NCBI RefSeq assembly: GCF_015832195.1
Contig: NC_052019.1
Span: 43,837,016 to 43,901,015 of the forward strand
DNA: 64,000 nucleotides
Direction of reading: 5' to 3'
Source: Motacilla alba alba
Lineage: Eukaryota > Chordata > Aves > Passeriformes > Motacillidae
This document shows, piece after piece, positions 20,216-34,375 of this stretch. How positions within the stretch are numbered: position 1 is the stretch's first letter; each line of letters starts with the position of its first letter. Made by a program: the position numbers and the translations under genes. The notes under the pieces were generated by a model. It was not told where the DNA came from. It did no database searches and saw only the letters and a program-made list of their open reading frames with translations.

Positions 20216-23200
20216 TTCTGTCCTGCAAGAGACAGTCATCTCAAACCCATCTCCTCTCAGCTATGGGAGCAGAAGAAATGGCATCTTGCCGCCCTATTTG
20301 GGGACATAACAGTATTGCACTGAGCTACATGATAAAATCAAAGTGTAATTCTGCCCAGCAGATTGAAAAATATTGCTCTTTTTGCCAGGCAACTCGCTTT
20401 GTCACACGAAGGATGCATTGACCTGCTTCAACTCAGCATTTGTAGACTGCTCTTCTCCATCACGACCTGCTGCATAATTGTGTCAGGAGATCATCTTTGA
20501 GGCTGACGGAGTAGAGCACCACACTTCTCAGGGGGATGAAAACAATTTATGCCGGTGAGGGCTCCCCAGGTTGCTGGTTACTCAAGCTCTGTCATTCTGG
20601 GCTCTGAGCTCCAGCTCAGCGAGCTCATGGGGTGTAACACGACCAGCAGAGAGGAAGTTGTGTTTTTGTAGAATGTGGCATGACATGGGAGCCCATGCAC
20701 ATCTGGTCTGTGCTGCCAGCACATCTCACCAGAGGCTGATAAAAAGGGGAGACGTGGTCAAACAAGCCCCTCTGAAGGCAAAGATGAACGCACAGATAGG
20801 CTCCAGCAAGTTTTGCATAGGAGGCAAAATATCAGGGTGTGACAAGTCACAAACATACACAAATGGGTATGTCAAGTCTGGGGGTTGTTCTCACCTGTTT
20901 TCAGCATCACTGCTGAGAGCCTTCAATACACAGCTCCAGAGACAGGGCCATCTGTTTGGCCACGACAGCTGGCAGCTAGCAGAGGCCACTGTGAATAATC
21001 TGCCTCCTCTGGAGTCAAACTTGCTAAGAAAAGCAATTTCAGCCATGTCACATGAAAGCCACCTGCTGCCCCAGCTAAAGGCATGGCAAGTGTGGGCACC
21101 ATGGCACCAGGTTATCCCAGCTTCCCACAACATCTCTCTTGTGCTGCAAGGCAGCAGGATTCTGGAACAGAGGAGGTTCCCAGCAACATCTCTTTTCACT
21201 CTTGCATTTTAGCAGGGAGAAGCTACAGTAGAGCTGTTTGCTCTGGGTGGACTTTCCCTGTTTCTTTGGGGTTTAAAATTTTTTCTTTTGAAAAATGGAG
21301 GGTTTTCCTCTCTCTCTCTCTCTCTCTCTTCCAGAATCCAGCATTGCTCAGTGGTTGAGAGAGTGTGGTGAGTAATGGTACTGGGCATGAGGAAAGACTG
21401 ACATAGGAAATGAAGTGTGGAGAAGGAAGGGGTGCAGACAGTGCGGCCTCACAGGCTCTCCAAAGGGCAGAGTAATGGTGACAAAGTGCATGAAAGAGGA
21501 AGCAAAAATAAAAAAGGGGAACTGCCAGGCCTCCACTGGGCATCCTCTGGGGAAGACATGCAAGACAAAGTCCCCAAAGTGAGTTATGCAGCAATGTGTG
21601 GCCAGCTGTCACAGCTGCCTGCTCCAGTGTTGTGCCACCTCTGGAAGACTTCTAGGGAGACACTGACCTTGCTACACCACAATCCCGAAGCCCCCTTTGG
21701 CTGGTGTTGATTCCATATGCCTTGCTGCAAGTGGAGAGGGGTGGTCTGTAATCACAGGGACCCCTGGGGATGGCCCCTTCCTTCCCAAAATTTGCTAGGC
21801 TTCCTCATGCAGAGAAAGGACCTGGCACCCCTTCTGGGAGACACAGCTCCAGCTGCTGCCTTTGCAGCCTCCTACAACCTTCTGAGTGTCCTTGGGGCTC
21901 TGCTGAACAGAGGAACACCCAGCTGGTGGGCCTGGCCCAGGTCTGAATGCACTGCTTGGAGAAGTTAATCTGAATTATAATTTCAATGGTTGGCACAAAA
22001 AGATGGCCAGATACTTTTTAAGAGAAGTAGTCTTGAGACTACCCCACTAGAAATAGGATATTTTGTGAGGGAGGGATGGGCCCATCTGTCAGCACCAGTG
22101 ATGGCACCAGGAAGCTTTGCAGATGGGAAATTGAGACAATTTTCCTAAAAGCAAGGACCTCAACAAGGTTACCACCACATTAAGGGAACCTCATTGATCA
22201 GGAATAGGGCCTGGGGTTTCCTGCTGAGGTAAATCCAGAGGTGCAATTGCAACCAATGCAGTCCATGGAGCTCCCTTGCACAATGTCTTGGTCTCAGTCC
22301 CACCCAGACTCCTGGGCTGATGTGTGTCATGTAAGCCAGAAGAGGAAAGGAACATTTCCGACACAGGGGTTTTTCAGAGCTGTCCCTTGGGTTTGTTTGG
22401 CCATGTAAAAAGTCACTTTTATCTGCAAGGAAAATTTCTGTAAATGTGATCACACAGCTACTTCGCAAAAAAACTCTGAGGGCCACAATGGCATCTCTCC
22501 TGCAGACCTCCTGGGCCAAAGGAAAACCTGCCTGGCTTCCCTTCCCTGCATTTGGAGAGCAAATTAGGAGGGATATACTTTTACTTCCTTGCATGAGGGC
22601 TGGCCTCCCTCGTTCTGCGTGCTTGGAAAAATCTGCAAAGGTCTCAGGACAAAACTGAGCTTTCTGATTCTCATCAAATCTGTTGCGATAATTTTCACCT
22701 TTTCCTCCCTGAGTTATACATGTCCCTGTCAGCTTTGCTGCCCTGTCCTGTCGGTTAGGACATTTCTTATACCACTCATTCATTTTTGCTGAACTTCCTT
22801 GACTGAGGCTATCGGAAGAAAAAACAGCTGTGCCAAAGCATTAGGGACTGTAAAGAGCTTAGAAACACCAGAACCTTGACGGCAGAGCATCTTTCTCCCC
22901 TGCAAGGTGCAACTAGGGCATGCAGCAAGCACTGACATGCACATGCCCACTGTGTTGGGGTCTCATGGGGAAGGGGACTGGGATGAATGAGTAGTTTTAA
23001 TTGTACACACAACCTTTTGCCCCAGTCTCACCAGCTGAATGCTGGTTTGGGGCACACATATGCTCAAGCATCGCCGGCGCCTGTCGCACGGGGAGCAAAG
23101 GAACACTTAGCCAGCATGGATTGGTTTTGCATTAGTCCATTTCCTTTTCCCTGACACAGGAGAAATTTGTCTTGCATTTGTGTTGTTTCCTACCCACTTG

Positions 23201-26200
23201 GAAAGGAAGAAGTGGGTGGTGGCCACATCCCCTTCCCTGAAGGCCGTCCCTGGTGCAGGGGGCCCTGGGCCGGAGAGGAGGGAGCGGAGGGGGCCCAGTT
23301 CCTCATGGCATCCGCTCTAAGCATCCCAGACTGAGCTTTTAACCTGTCATCACACAGCCAAGGGTCAGCTCTGTCTGCCACACACCTTCTTCATCCTCAT
23401 CTGACCATCACAGCAGCACAGATTGCTCCTTGCTGCCCAGCAATGCCGGCTGCAGACCTGCTGCCCCACCACAGCATCTCTTCCTTAGGATGAAATCCCT
23501 GGCAGGCCAAACGTCCTCTTTGTCCCCTTCTCCCCCAGAAGCTATGCCATCCTGCATTGTTCATTGCTCAGTGGGAAGTTTTCTGGCGTGACTGCAGGCA
23601 CCGGCAGGGAGGTGGTGTGGCTGCTGTGGCTGCTGGCCATGAGACACAAAGCCTCAGCAGGGGAGGCTGGCCAGGCTCATGAATGACCGCTGCTTGCTCG
23701 ATGTAATGAGCAAATATTGTTAACAAGCAGCTGTAATCTCCTGGCTTTGTGTGCACTCCCCCCTGCTGTTACACACACAGAGGTGATGTCAGGGTGTCAG
23801 GGAAGACATGTCCTTCCTCGACACCCGGTGTGCTTCCTCCCTGGGGTTCAGCAGAGATGCTCTCTGGAACTACACCAGCCAGTAGTCCCTTTCCACCTTC
23901 CCTTGGCACTGCAGCCTCTGGGCCAGCATGTGATGGTGTGGGGATGCATCCATTTGTGCCCAGACACCCACCTACCCACCCAGGCCAATTGAATGCCGCT
24001 CTCACTCAAGTGTGGGGTAGGGGTGAAGGGGGCAAACCCTTCAAGTCAAACAGATATTCAGCCTTGCTGGCATATTTAGGCCATAGATACTCCCTCTGAG
24101 GGACAGTGCTCTTTGGCATTAAGGGCTGACTACAGCATTATCATTTTGTTGATGGAAGAGATGTTAGGATTAGGGGTAGAGGAAAGAAAGGGATGGAAAC
24201 GTGCTCCATTTCCTAGAGACAGCCGCTTTTTTTCTCCTCCCAAATTGCCCAGCCAACCACAAGATGAGTCACTGGTCTCCCGCATTTCCACCTGACCCAC
24301 TTTTGGCTTGTCAGGGCTGACTGCAGAGCTTTTGTTTCTGGGATGCACATATGCACAGCTGTGCAACTGTGATGCTTTGGGCTTCTTCTCTGTGAAATAA
24401 CCTGGAAGCAGGGAAGCTTTTCAGCCCTGGGCTTCCCTTGAAGGCACAAAATTATGTCCATCCCAGGCCACCACCATCCAGGCTGCGCTAGGAAGGTCCT
24501 GGGGGCCTTGCCTGAGCTCTGCAGGGAGCTTTGATCCCGGCAGCTCCAAGCTGAGCCTGGGGGTCCGGCGCTGTGAAGCCGTTATCCCATAGTTAGGTTT
24601 CCCTCTGGGAATAGCTGGAAGGAATAAACAGCAGATGGGACAGCTTGTTCTGCTTGCCTGCTAATGGGTTTCAGTAGGCTGTCCCCGATTTTCATGTTCC
24701 TGTCTGTGAAAAGGTACTATGACGTGTCAGGACACTCACACAGCCCAAAATAAAAGCACCTCAGAGCTGCCCAGGTAACTGTGCCCACCAGGTCACTGTT
24801 TGCCTCCTCAGTGCTGTCCCTGGCATGGACCTCTTCTTTTCCAAAACCAGGAGCAGCACTGTGTCGAACCACAGTCGAACTGGAGAGATGAGAAACCCAG
24901 ATTAGTGGCAGAAAGTAGAAATAGCATTCCAGGCACAGGAACAGCCCTGGGCAGCAGTATAAATAGTTAGATGCTTGCTCTGTTTTGTGCATGGTGGTGT
25001 CATTTTTTTCCACCACCCAAGGGAAATTCCCAGGGGTGAAATGTCCATCCCAATTGTATTTTCCATGTCCAACTCATTGTACTTCCTCAGCCTTCACATC
25101 TTGAATGATGTTGCAGGGGACTTGCCTTGCAACCAGATCACGTCTTGCTTTCACCTCCCTTTGCTGGCCAAAGGGATGGCTTGTTCCTCTGTCCTGAACC
25201 ATGTTTGTGTGCCTGTCTCTCTCTGGCTCCTGGTGCAGAACCTCTGTGGCGGCTTGAAAGGGCCCCTGCCCGGCCTCTGGTACCTGCAGCCAGTCCCTGG
25301 CTTACTTGCCTCTCACCATGCTTTGTTGCAGTGTTTTAGGATCTCAGATTCAGGTAAGTGTCTCAACACCTCTAGCCAATGGCTATGGCCCTCATGGCTC
25401 AGGTGCAGGGCAGCAAAAAAGTCCAAGCCTACCCACAAGGCCTGGTGGGATCTCAGGAAAAATCTGCTAAGAGAGGCAGCGAAGGGGAAGGTTGTGCTTA
25501 TATGGCTGCTAAAGGTACGAGGAATAGTTCTTCTACCTTTGGGCTGCAAAAGCCCCATTTAATTCAGGACCTATCCCTCACACGGCAACATCCAAATTAT
25601 CCCAGACCCAATTCTAGCTCCACTTGTTCTGAATGGAGGACATTTACGTTAGACTGAAAAACCTTCCTTAGCTAGCTGCCGACAGCTGAAGGAGGTCCAT
25701 GTGCATGCACTGTCTGTTGTGTACCCCAAAGATGTTCACAGCCCCACTACAGCAGGGCAGCCATAAAGTGGCACCTCCTTTTGGCTGTCCCCCACCCTTG
25801 GCAAACCCTGAGAGCAACAGAGCCAGCAAAAAAACCATGCTGTTCCTGCCCACAGGGTGTAAAACGTGGGAGAAGGAGCCCACACATCCCAGCGAGCGGC
25901 TTCCCAGGCATCTGACCACAGCGAGGGCTGAGGGCCGGGCGCTGATGAAATGGCCTGTTTATGTTTTCAGAGCACATGGCACTAATTACTGGTGTCTGTG
26001 CTCTAATCCATGCTCTGCGGGCAAGTCAGGAGGTGAGGCTGGGCACACCTGCCCTGTGTGTGGGACCCAGCCCTGGCAGGGTCCAGCAGGGTGGTGAGGT
26101 GCCCGTGCTCTGTGTGTTCAAGGCACCTGACTTCTGCCCGGGTCCTGGTCATGTCCACCATCCCATGCAGCAAAGCCATGCTGCCCAGCATGAAACCATC

Positions 26201-29200
26201 CAGAGCCACCCTGAAAGTCTTGCCAAGCCCTGTCTCTCAGATTCTGGAAGGATTTGGGGTACCAGGAACTGGTACTGCCTGTGCTGGAAACGTGCTGATC
26301 AGGGCAGGGCTGGGGCTAAACCCGTGCAGGAGCTGGCTGCACCCTGGCTCCCATCCGAAGAGGTGGCTCCCTTGGCCAAGGTACACTCCTCCACAAATGC
26401 TTACAATATTTGGCACTGGCTGAGTCCCTGACTCTCTGCGCCAAGATTTTGGGTGGTGTGACAGCTATTCGTTACACCCTGGAAAAGTGGGAGACTGCAT
26501 TTGTTTGGAAATCAGGGGTTGTTTATTCAACTCTTCCCATGATCATCTCTGACAAATGAGAGGCTGTTTCATGAGATTTTTTTCCTTTTTTTTTTTAAAT
26601 GGGAACTACAATTTCTGACGTGACAGTTCTCAAATGTCAGATTTCTCAACCTAGTACCTATGATAAACTGAAGCTACTTGCAGCCTCATAACCCAAAAAG
26701 AACGAGATCCTTTTCACGCCTTTCCCTCTGCCACCAAGATCAGCTTGTGTTAGAGTCCTACCACATCCATTCCATTACTTTTCCTTCCACTCCAGAGCGT
26801 GGCACACAGACTGCTGACCACGTTTGCTTCCCAGCCACAGCCTGACACTGTGCCCCATTGCTGATGTCCACATCTGTGAGACTTGCAAGGATAAAACCCA
26901 CTCCTTGTTTCAGGATCTGAAAGTACACAGCAAAGTGTTTGCAGGAGGTGCAGACCTACCTGGGGTCACTAACATACAAGCCACTGCACTCAGCCAAGTC
27001 TGGGAGCGTTAAGGAATGCCTGGATTTGCACTGGCACAGCAGAGCAAAATTTAGGCTTTGATTGAAAAAGAAAGAAATAAAGGAAATCCCACATAAATAT
27101 TTTAGGTTTCAAAGGAACATGATGGTTTTTCAGTGGTGAGAAATATAAAATTGTGCTGGAAGTCAATTAAGCGAGCAAGTCGTATGCTTTTCTCCAGACT
27201 TCAATTTGGGAATCACATAAATTTGCTAAATCTCCCTTTGGGAATGACTTTTAGCTTCACTGTTAAATAACATTACTGGAATTGCAATGAGAAGAAATCA
27301 AAGGAATCCACTGATATACAGACCTGACAGAAGAGAATGGGGTTCATCTGAAAATGTGGTCATAATTCTTCTCTTTGCATTATTTCCCCGCTTCCTGCAC
27401 TTTCCTGCTTCTCTCATTGTGCTAAAACCCTCAGCTCAGCTCAACTCCCTCAATTGCAGCAGGAGCGGGGCATCTCCACAGAGACAAGTCAAAGAGACAC
27501 CCAGGAGGGGGACTGAGCAAAATTTGGGCTGAAATCAACTCCTGGGGCTCTCCTCAGTCTATAGGGCATAGCTGTTGAGTAGCCATCACTTAGCACAGCC
27601 CCCAGACCCTGAGGTGCACCCTGCCTGCCAGTGTCTCAGCTCACTCCACTCACCCCATCCTCGGGATGATGCCTGCAACACCCAGCTATTACTCATTTTT
27701 GGCAAGTAATTTAGCAGCCCCTGGTTGCTCGTAGTGCAGCGAACATCCTGTGAGTGCCAGAGGCGAGGGGGAGACCACAGGATGTGAAGAGCAGAGCTTA
27801 TCAGAAATGCCCCCACAGGAAACGCAGTGATGAATATAGAAACCTGATCAAACCGCAGCCGGAAATGGGCTGCTGAAGGCTCAGGGAGATGCTGAGCTCT
27901 CCTGTGACCTGCCAAATAGCTGTCTGCTTCCTTCCAACAAAATTAAAGGAGGGGTAGCATTATCTGAGGAGGAAAGTTGAACACACACGGGAAGAAGGTG
28001 TCCGGCCCAGCAGAAATGCGTGTGTGTGCTTTTGCAGGAGCCTGCTGAATTTTAACCTTCCCTCGTTCACAAACCAACTGTGCTTCTTGGCTAGCTGCTG
28101 GGTCAGGTCCCCAGAACGGGAGGCTATGAGTACACCTCCAGGGCTGGCCCCAGCCCCAAGGTGCTGCACCCCACTCCCACCCATCTCCCACAGCCCATGC
28201 AGCCGCCTGAGCTCCTCCACGTGCCTGGGGCAGGACCCACTCGTGTTTGGCAGGGATGTCTGGAGGCGGTTCTGCCCCACAGTGGGTGTCAGCTGGTGAC
28301 CTTCCAAGGCCAGTGCCTCGACAGACTCCAACAGGTGCATTGCTGAAACACAAAGAGTGGGACTGCCTGCAGGAATAACAGCCTCAGCTGGCATGCAGGA
28401 GGGCTCTGCTACCATGCCCCTGCTCGCTGAGTCTCTGCCTGACTCCACAAGTGGGATGTCCATCACAGCACCTTCAGTCCCAGCAGTTGCCACTGAACCA
28501 GCCCACCTCATTCGCCCTGAGAGCCCTGGACTAGAAAGCAAAGGGGAAAGAGACATCCTGGCAGTCTGGGCCCACAGGAGTCCATAATATGTCACTTAAA
28601 ATGTCCCCCCCATCTCTGGGGATAGTCTGCTGGTGTTGAAATTCATTTGTGTTAACTATTTCAAGTGCTGGCCTCTTTCTCCAAAAAGCCCTGGAGCTGG
28701 AAAGCTTCTTGAGTTACCTCATGCACTGCTCCTCTCTGGCTCACGCCAGTTCCTAATACTTTCTGCCTCTCCAGTAAAACAAACAGGTTTTGCCTGCAGA
28801 TCCCAACTTATCCAGTGCATGCTGCACAAACAGGTTGGCATTTGTCTTGCTCGCAGTGCTGTCTCTGCTTCCGCCATGGAGAGCCATGTTGTGAGCCCCC
28901 ACACTTATTCACCTGGGCCTAGTAATGAATGAGCTTGTAAGGGCAATGGTTAAATGGCACTCAGTACCATACACAGGCACATAATGGCACAATTAAATCT
29001 CCTGAATAGATGTCAAATTACTTCCTTAAGGTAGCTGCTAAGCTCAGGCAGTTCAGAGAGTATTTAATACCAGATGCTAATGGGCTACGCTCAAATATAA
29101 GCCTGGGTTAATTAAATCGTGCCATATCAATCAAGAATGAAAGCAGTCTAGTTGGCATTTCCAGTTTATTGTTAATATGTGACCCCCAATAGGCCCAGAA

Positions 29201-32200
29201 TTAGTCAGTACAACCAATTATTCTGCCCCTGCTAGTGACACCAGTGCTCACCAGGCCCGCTCAGGCAGGCACAGACCAAACACAGGCTGCCTGGTCAGCG
29301 GGTGCTGCCTCTCTGCCCCAGAAAAGCAGAGTGAGAGCCTGCAGGGCTCACCCTCATTTGGGGAGGACCTGGATCATGCTTTGGGGACTGGCACTTTGGC
29401 AGCGGGGAGGGGCTGGAGGGAGCCTGCCTCGCCAGGAGCAGCAACCGGGGAGGAGGGCGACCCAGGGGACGCAGCAGAGACGGGCAGAGGCTGTGTTCTG
29501 CCAGAGGATGGGAAGCCACGTGTCAGCAGGCCTTTCCACACGCTTGTTTCCCCATCTGTAATAAAATAAGTAAAATAGCACTTAGTTGCCTCATAGGGTG
29601 TGTGAGCTGTACTTAATTGATATGTGCAACCGATTTAAAGGTTCTGGGAACGGGAGAGCATTGAGAGGAGCTAAATGGTACTTCTGCTCCTGCTGTGTCC
29701 TTGTGTACTGCACCCTTCAAAGGGTGAAGTGTGCCATGTACCACTTCCCTTTAGCAGTAACCCCCACTTTGATGCCAGGCAGAGACAACCTGCCCTGTCT
29801 TGTCTCGAAACACGAGATCCCTTTGTAACTTTGACACATTGATCATCAACATGCAAGGGTCTGTCCTGACCCAGGGAGACAGGTGAGCTTTTTGAATGCA
29901 CAAAACCACTGCAAGCTAAGTTGTATTTCAAAACAAAGCGCCTCAAGGCGCCAGAGCAGGGGGTTGGAGATGAACCAAGAGAAAGTTGGAGGGAACCTGG
30001 GCTTACAGAGTGCTGCTCCTCTCTGCTCTGTGCTGGTGTCATGAGACAGTACAAATATATCTCCATTTCTGGGACGTGGTTTTTAGTTTCCTTTGCACCG
30101 ATGCACTGGTAATGCAATTCAAGAGTCATTCAAAATACAAAATAAGCACTCTTCTTCAGGTGTCATGGTATTCAGCCTGTTTGCTATCACTGTCTTGAGC
30201 TGCACTCTGAGGTGTGTTAGGACACCGTTTTTTCCCATGTGCTCCATCTCCCTGCCTCTCTGGATGATATCAAAGTTTAATTTTCCTTTGATTTGGCCTC
30301 ATCCTGGCCTCCAGCATAGGTTGTCTAAGGCACCAGAGTTGCTGGCTGCAGGCACACCTTCACAAGGCATTCCTTGAACACACCAGCATCAGGTCTATCT
30401 GCAGCAGAGCAGGCTCTGGTGTGCCTGTGTGACAGGTAAGATGTGCAGAGGGACAAAACAGAGCTTTCAGGGTCCTTGCTGCCATGGCTCTTCCTGCCCA
30501 AAGGAAAACACTTGTGGGGATAGACACCACTGCTGAGACAGTCACTGGAATAGTCTCATTGGGGTGATGGGAGAGCTGCTCTGAGGGCTGGATCAAGTAA
30601 TGACCATAAGAGAATCCTGTAATGAGATAATGGGCTAAACGAAGCAGGATTGCATCTGCCAGCTCCTTATGCAGCATGGAGCCACACAGTGACACATGGC
30701 TCCTCACAGAGCAGCTGTGAACCTCGAAGAAACGCAGAAGAAGAGAAAAGAAGGAGAAGGTGATGAATTAAAATAAAATCAGCTGAGTCAGCTTGGGCCG
30801 TCCACAGGCAGAGTCAGTCCCTGCCACAGCACCGACACAAAGATGAGCAAGTGAAGGGACAGGGCTCCTGCCATTGCTCTCCTGCAACCAGCCAGTCATC
30901 AAACTCAGGCAGGATACTCTTTTTATACACATGCAGGTAATTAACTCAGATCTCTGAAAGAAGTCACTGAAGAATTACTGCTCCCTTAATTAAAGAAAAT
31001 AAAATGCTTAGCCATGGCTAGAGGTGTGCAAGCACTGGTAAAAGCCCTGCGAGATAGAGAGCCCTCTCAGTCCTGTGAACTGTTGGTATAGGAGTCAATT
31101 CATCTCTGATTTTATGCTGCCTTCCCTTCAAACCCTGCGGGGTGCTATCCCTCTCTACCCTAGGATGGAAAACACAGCATGGGAAGAGATCTCAAGGCAG
31201 TACCCAGAAATCAGTGATGGCTGGTACCTCTAGGCTGCTGTTGTCTTGCAGGGCAGCAAAGCATAGGTAGTTCAGCCAGTGTCTCAGGAAACCAGCAAAG
31301 CTCCATCAGTGGACACGGGGGACACTGAAGGCCACCTCACAGGTCATCTCACAGGCAAGAGAAAGAGACCCAGCAACTGCCAGCCAGTGACTCATCCTCC
31401 TAAGACTGCTCAGATGAATCATCTGATGCAGATATCTGCTCCTCTGCATCAGCCGCAACAGGGCTTCAGCTGTCCTGCTTTGAGACATTGGCTCTTTGGT
31501 ATTACCTATCTTATGTGAGACCTTTAGCAAGATCAAGTCTAGATTTACTAAGTGTCTAAGGAGCTACTGAAACCTGACCTTCCCCACAGGTCTTCACACC
31601 AGCTTAAGGGTGTTGAGCCCTGGGCTGGGACAGAGGGTTTCTGGTGTTACAACAGCTTAGCTGAAGGTTTGCCTTTAGCATATCCCAGTTAAGCACCACC
31701 ACTCCTCAGTGAAAGAGGGTTGCAGGGTGAATGGGACCTGGGCTGGAGGTGTTACTCAAGTCACAAGCCACATTGACCTGCCAGGGAAGATGGGCTAGGA
31801 AGAGGTGGCTAATTTAGCATCCTTCAGACCAGAAGAAAATTAATTCACTTAACCAACACTTTGCTTTCCATGCAAGCCTTCTTTGAAAGTTTATTATTAA
31901 TGCAATTAAGCTGGCTTCTCTGGCTACAGCTGGGGTATCTCTACCACTGCTGTGTGTCACTTTGGGTTAGATAACACTATAAATAGCCAGAGTTGGCTGA
32001 AATTAGAAGTCTTGACTTGTTTGAGGGCAGCAGTATGGCTTGCTGGGTGCTTTCAGGTAAGTCATACCCTGAGTCTTTACCAGACTTTCCCCATCTGTCC
32101 AGTAAGGGCTCCTGCTTCAACTTCAGAATCCTCACATGACGATTGTCTTTTGCCCTGCCCTTAGGAAGAAAAAATCTCCAAACACTGGTTTTAAACTTCA

Positions 32201-32629
32201 TGAGAGCTAGGCAGGAGCTCAGGGGGGCAGGAGTCTCCTTGAGGTGCAAAATGGGCACATCAGCCTGGTCAGAGTACAAGAATAGGAAATTCCCAAACGG
32301 AATGTCTTTTGTTCTCCCCACTATAGCTCATCCCATCTGTGACACTGTTTAGTCAGCACAGCACTCACAAACCTATTGGAAAAACAACTGAGTCATAAAA
32401 AAGAGAACCTAAAATCCCTAAAACTCAAGGCCACAAAATGCAATTATCCTTGCACAGCTCTCTCAGGCTTTGGTAAAGGGCCTTGTGCCCATCAGATTTA
32501 ACATGCAGCTAAGATCAGCAATGCCTATGGAGAAAATAAACAACCTGTTTAGGCACTTAAAATGGAGAAAAACCCACCACTGTTCCCACAGCTAATGCCA
32601 CTGTTAAATAAAAACATAAATGTTTAAAT
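20216..32629. other. Intergenic region, no gene recognised
   Basis: Twelve kilobases without recognisable coding, RNA or mobile elements. A CT dinucleotide run lies at 21308-21329. A stretch at 28.93-29.22 kb is AT-rich with TTAATTAAA, CAATCAAG and TTAATATG and looks like a candidate conserved element. Several open frames of 100-210 codons (for example 20571-21212 and 27960-28595) have no family features. Confidence 0.65.
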
Positions 32630-32826
32630 AGTTATGGTGCAGGTCACCATACAGTGGAACAAGTTGTTCAGTGAAGTGGTGGAGTCTCTCCCTCGGGACA
32701 TATTCAAGAACTGTCAGGACACGATCCTGTGCCATGTGCTCTAGGATGGCCCTGCTTGAGCAGGGAGGTGGGACCTGATGACCCACTGTGGTCCTTTTCA
32801 ATCTGACCCGTTTCTGTGGTTCTGTG
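32630..32826 (+). mobile_element. CR1 LINE 3'-end fragment
   Basis: Typical avian CR1 tail on the plus strand: 'gtggtggagtctctccct', 'acatattcaagaactgtcag', 'cctgcttgagcagggaggtg', 'gacctgatgacc', ending 'ctgtggttctgtga'. It is 5'-truncated with moderate divergence. Confidence 0.88.
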
Positions 32827-34219
32827 AAAATGCGGGCAGCTGATTTGTACATAATGCAACCAGTCAGAAAACCTCACAGAAGTTTCTTGCCATTTCTGGG
32901 CATTAATCATGGGAGATACTACAGACACATTCAGCAGCATGGATCCACTCTTTCCTCTGCAACTAAGAGAAATAAAAAAGTGCAGGTAAACAGGGCCTGA
33001 TCCTTGAAGGTGTCTGCACAAAGCCCCAAAAAGCTCATGTGGTCAATGAATCATCTTCAGTGATATGGTAAAGGCTTCTGAATTGTGCAAATGGATTAGG
33101 ATTTACAAAATTTCTTTTTTTAAAACCATGCAAATGTTTATAAGACAATGAAAGGGCAGAGGAACTGTGTGGCAAGCAAGCCAGGGACATGGAGGACATC
33201 AATGTATTTAATAAAGGCTACCTGTGAATGCCAAGTTGATCCTTTTAACTGCATTAAAAAAACTACCTTTTCTAAAGAGAATGGATATTTAGGCTTTTCG
33301 AGAAACTTCCTTCTTAGGCAGGTCTTTCCCTTTGCCTGACCCTACCCCTGATGAGTACAGGACAGGGTATTGCAGCAGCTCAGCTGTGCAATTGGCACGC
33401 AGTGCATTGCAGGTAGTGCCCAGGGCTTGCTTGTGTTTGATGGCACCAATAATGTGTGAGGTTTAGTCTGCAAAAAGAGGATTAATGCATAATCATAATC
33501 ATTATCCTTATCAATGATTTCAAATCGCCTACCATGTACCTTTTCAATCAGCAAGCCACGGATGTGACAGCTCTGACTCATGTTATAGCTACGGTTATGG
33601 AGTCTGCAAGTGACCTACGAGGAGTCTCTGTATGCTCCCAGACACATGGCCCAGGAGCAGGGCTTCCTTCAGAAGGGATTGTTCCTAATAAAATGTTCCA
33701 TCAGAATTCAATTTCCTTCATGGCTCAAAGACTGCCTCTTCTAGTACCTATAAATATTCTGGTGATCCTGTCCTTGACAAGCTCATTCCACAAACTGATT
33801 GCTGCTGCAAAAGCTGACTAAGGCAGTAAGACCACAAAAGGAAAAATTTAGACTCAGAGCTATGCACAGTCTTAGCACTTGACTGAATCACACCCACAAT
33901 GGGGTCCAGCTCCAAAGCTGGCAAAACTGATCAATTGTCTTAAATTGACTTTCCTTACCATATAAAAATTTATCTTGGATGCCGCAGAGTTTCTTGTGTG
34001 TGTGCTTGTGGCTAATCTCTTGAAGGAGAGTAGGCAGGAGGAGTGCCACAGGGAGGAGCACGCCTGGGCCTGTGCTCCTTGGCTCACATGTTGACGAGCT
34101 GGATGGAGCAGGGGTCGGGAGAAGCAAAGGACACCGTCTGACAGGTCCCAAAGAAGGGACATCTTTGCACAGTGCATAGTTAGAGCAAGGACACACTGAA
34201 CCACAGGATGTTGTGCATG
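32827..34219. other. Intergenic, nothing recognised
   Basis: AT-rich sequence with no recognisable gene, RNA or repeat family. Confidence 0.6.
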
Positions 34220-34375
34220 CTAAAAGCTCACACAAGTTCAAAGAGCAATTAGACAAATTCATGACAGAAAAATCCATCAAGGGCTATTAATTGCAAAGAC
34301 AGAGCCTCTGCTTCAGGAACTGCCTCAGTTGCACACACCTGGAGGCCAGGACAGTACCCTGGGATAGCACAAAAA
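34220..34375 (+). mobile_element. CR1-type LINE 3' fragment
   Basis: Contains 'gagcaattagacaaattcat' followed by 'ccatcaagggctattaatt' and later 'ctggaggccaggacagtac'. These match the 3' region of older CR1 copies (…CAATTAGACAAATTCATGG…CCATCAAGGGCTATTAA…). The end is approximate. Confidence 0.7.

Noticed and set aside
20571..21212. 213-codon plus-strand open frame
   Set aside because: No recognisable motif, no splice partner, and ordinary non-coding composition.
27960..28595. 211-codon minus-strand open frame
   Set aside because: No family signature; overlaps equally long frames on the other strand.
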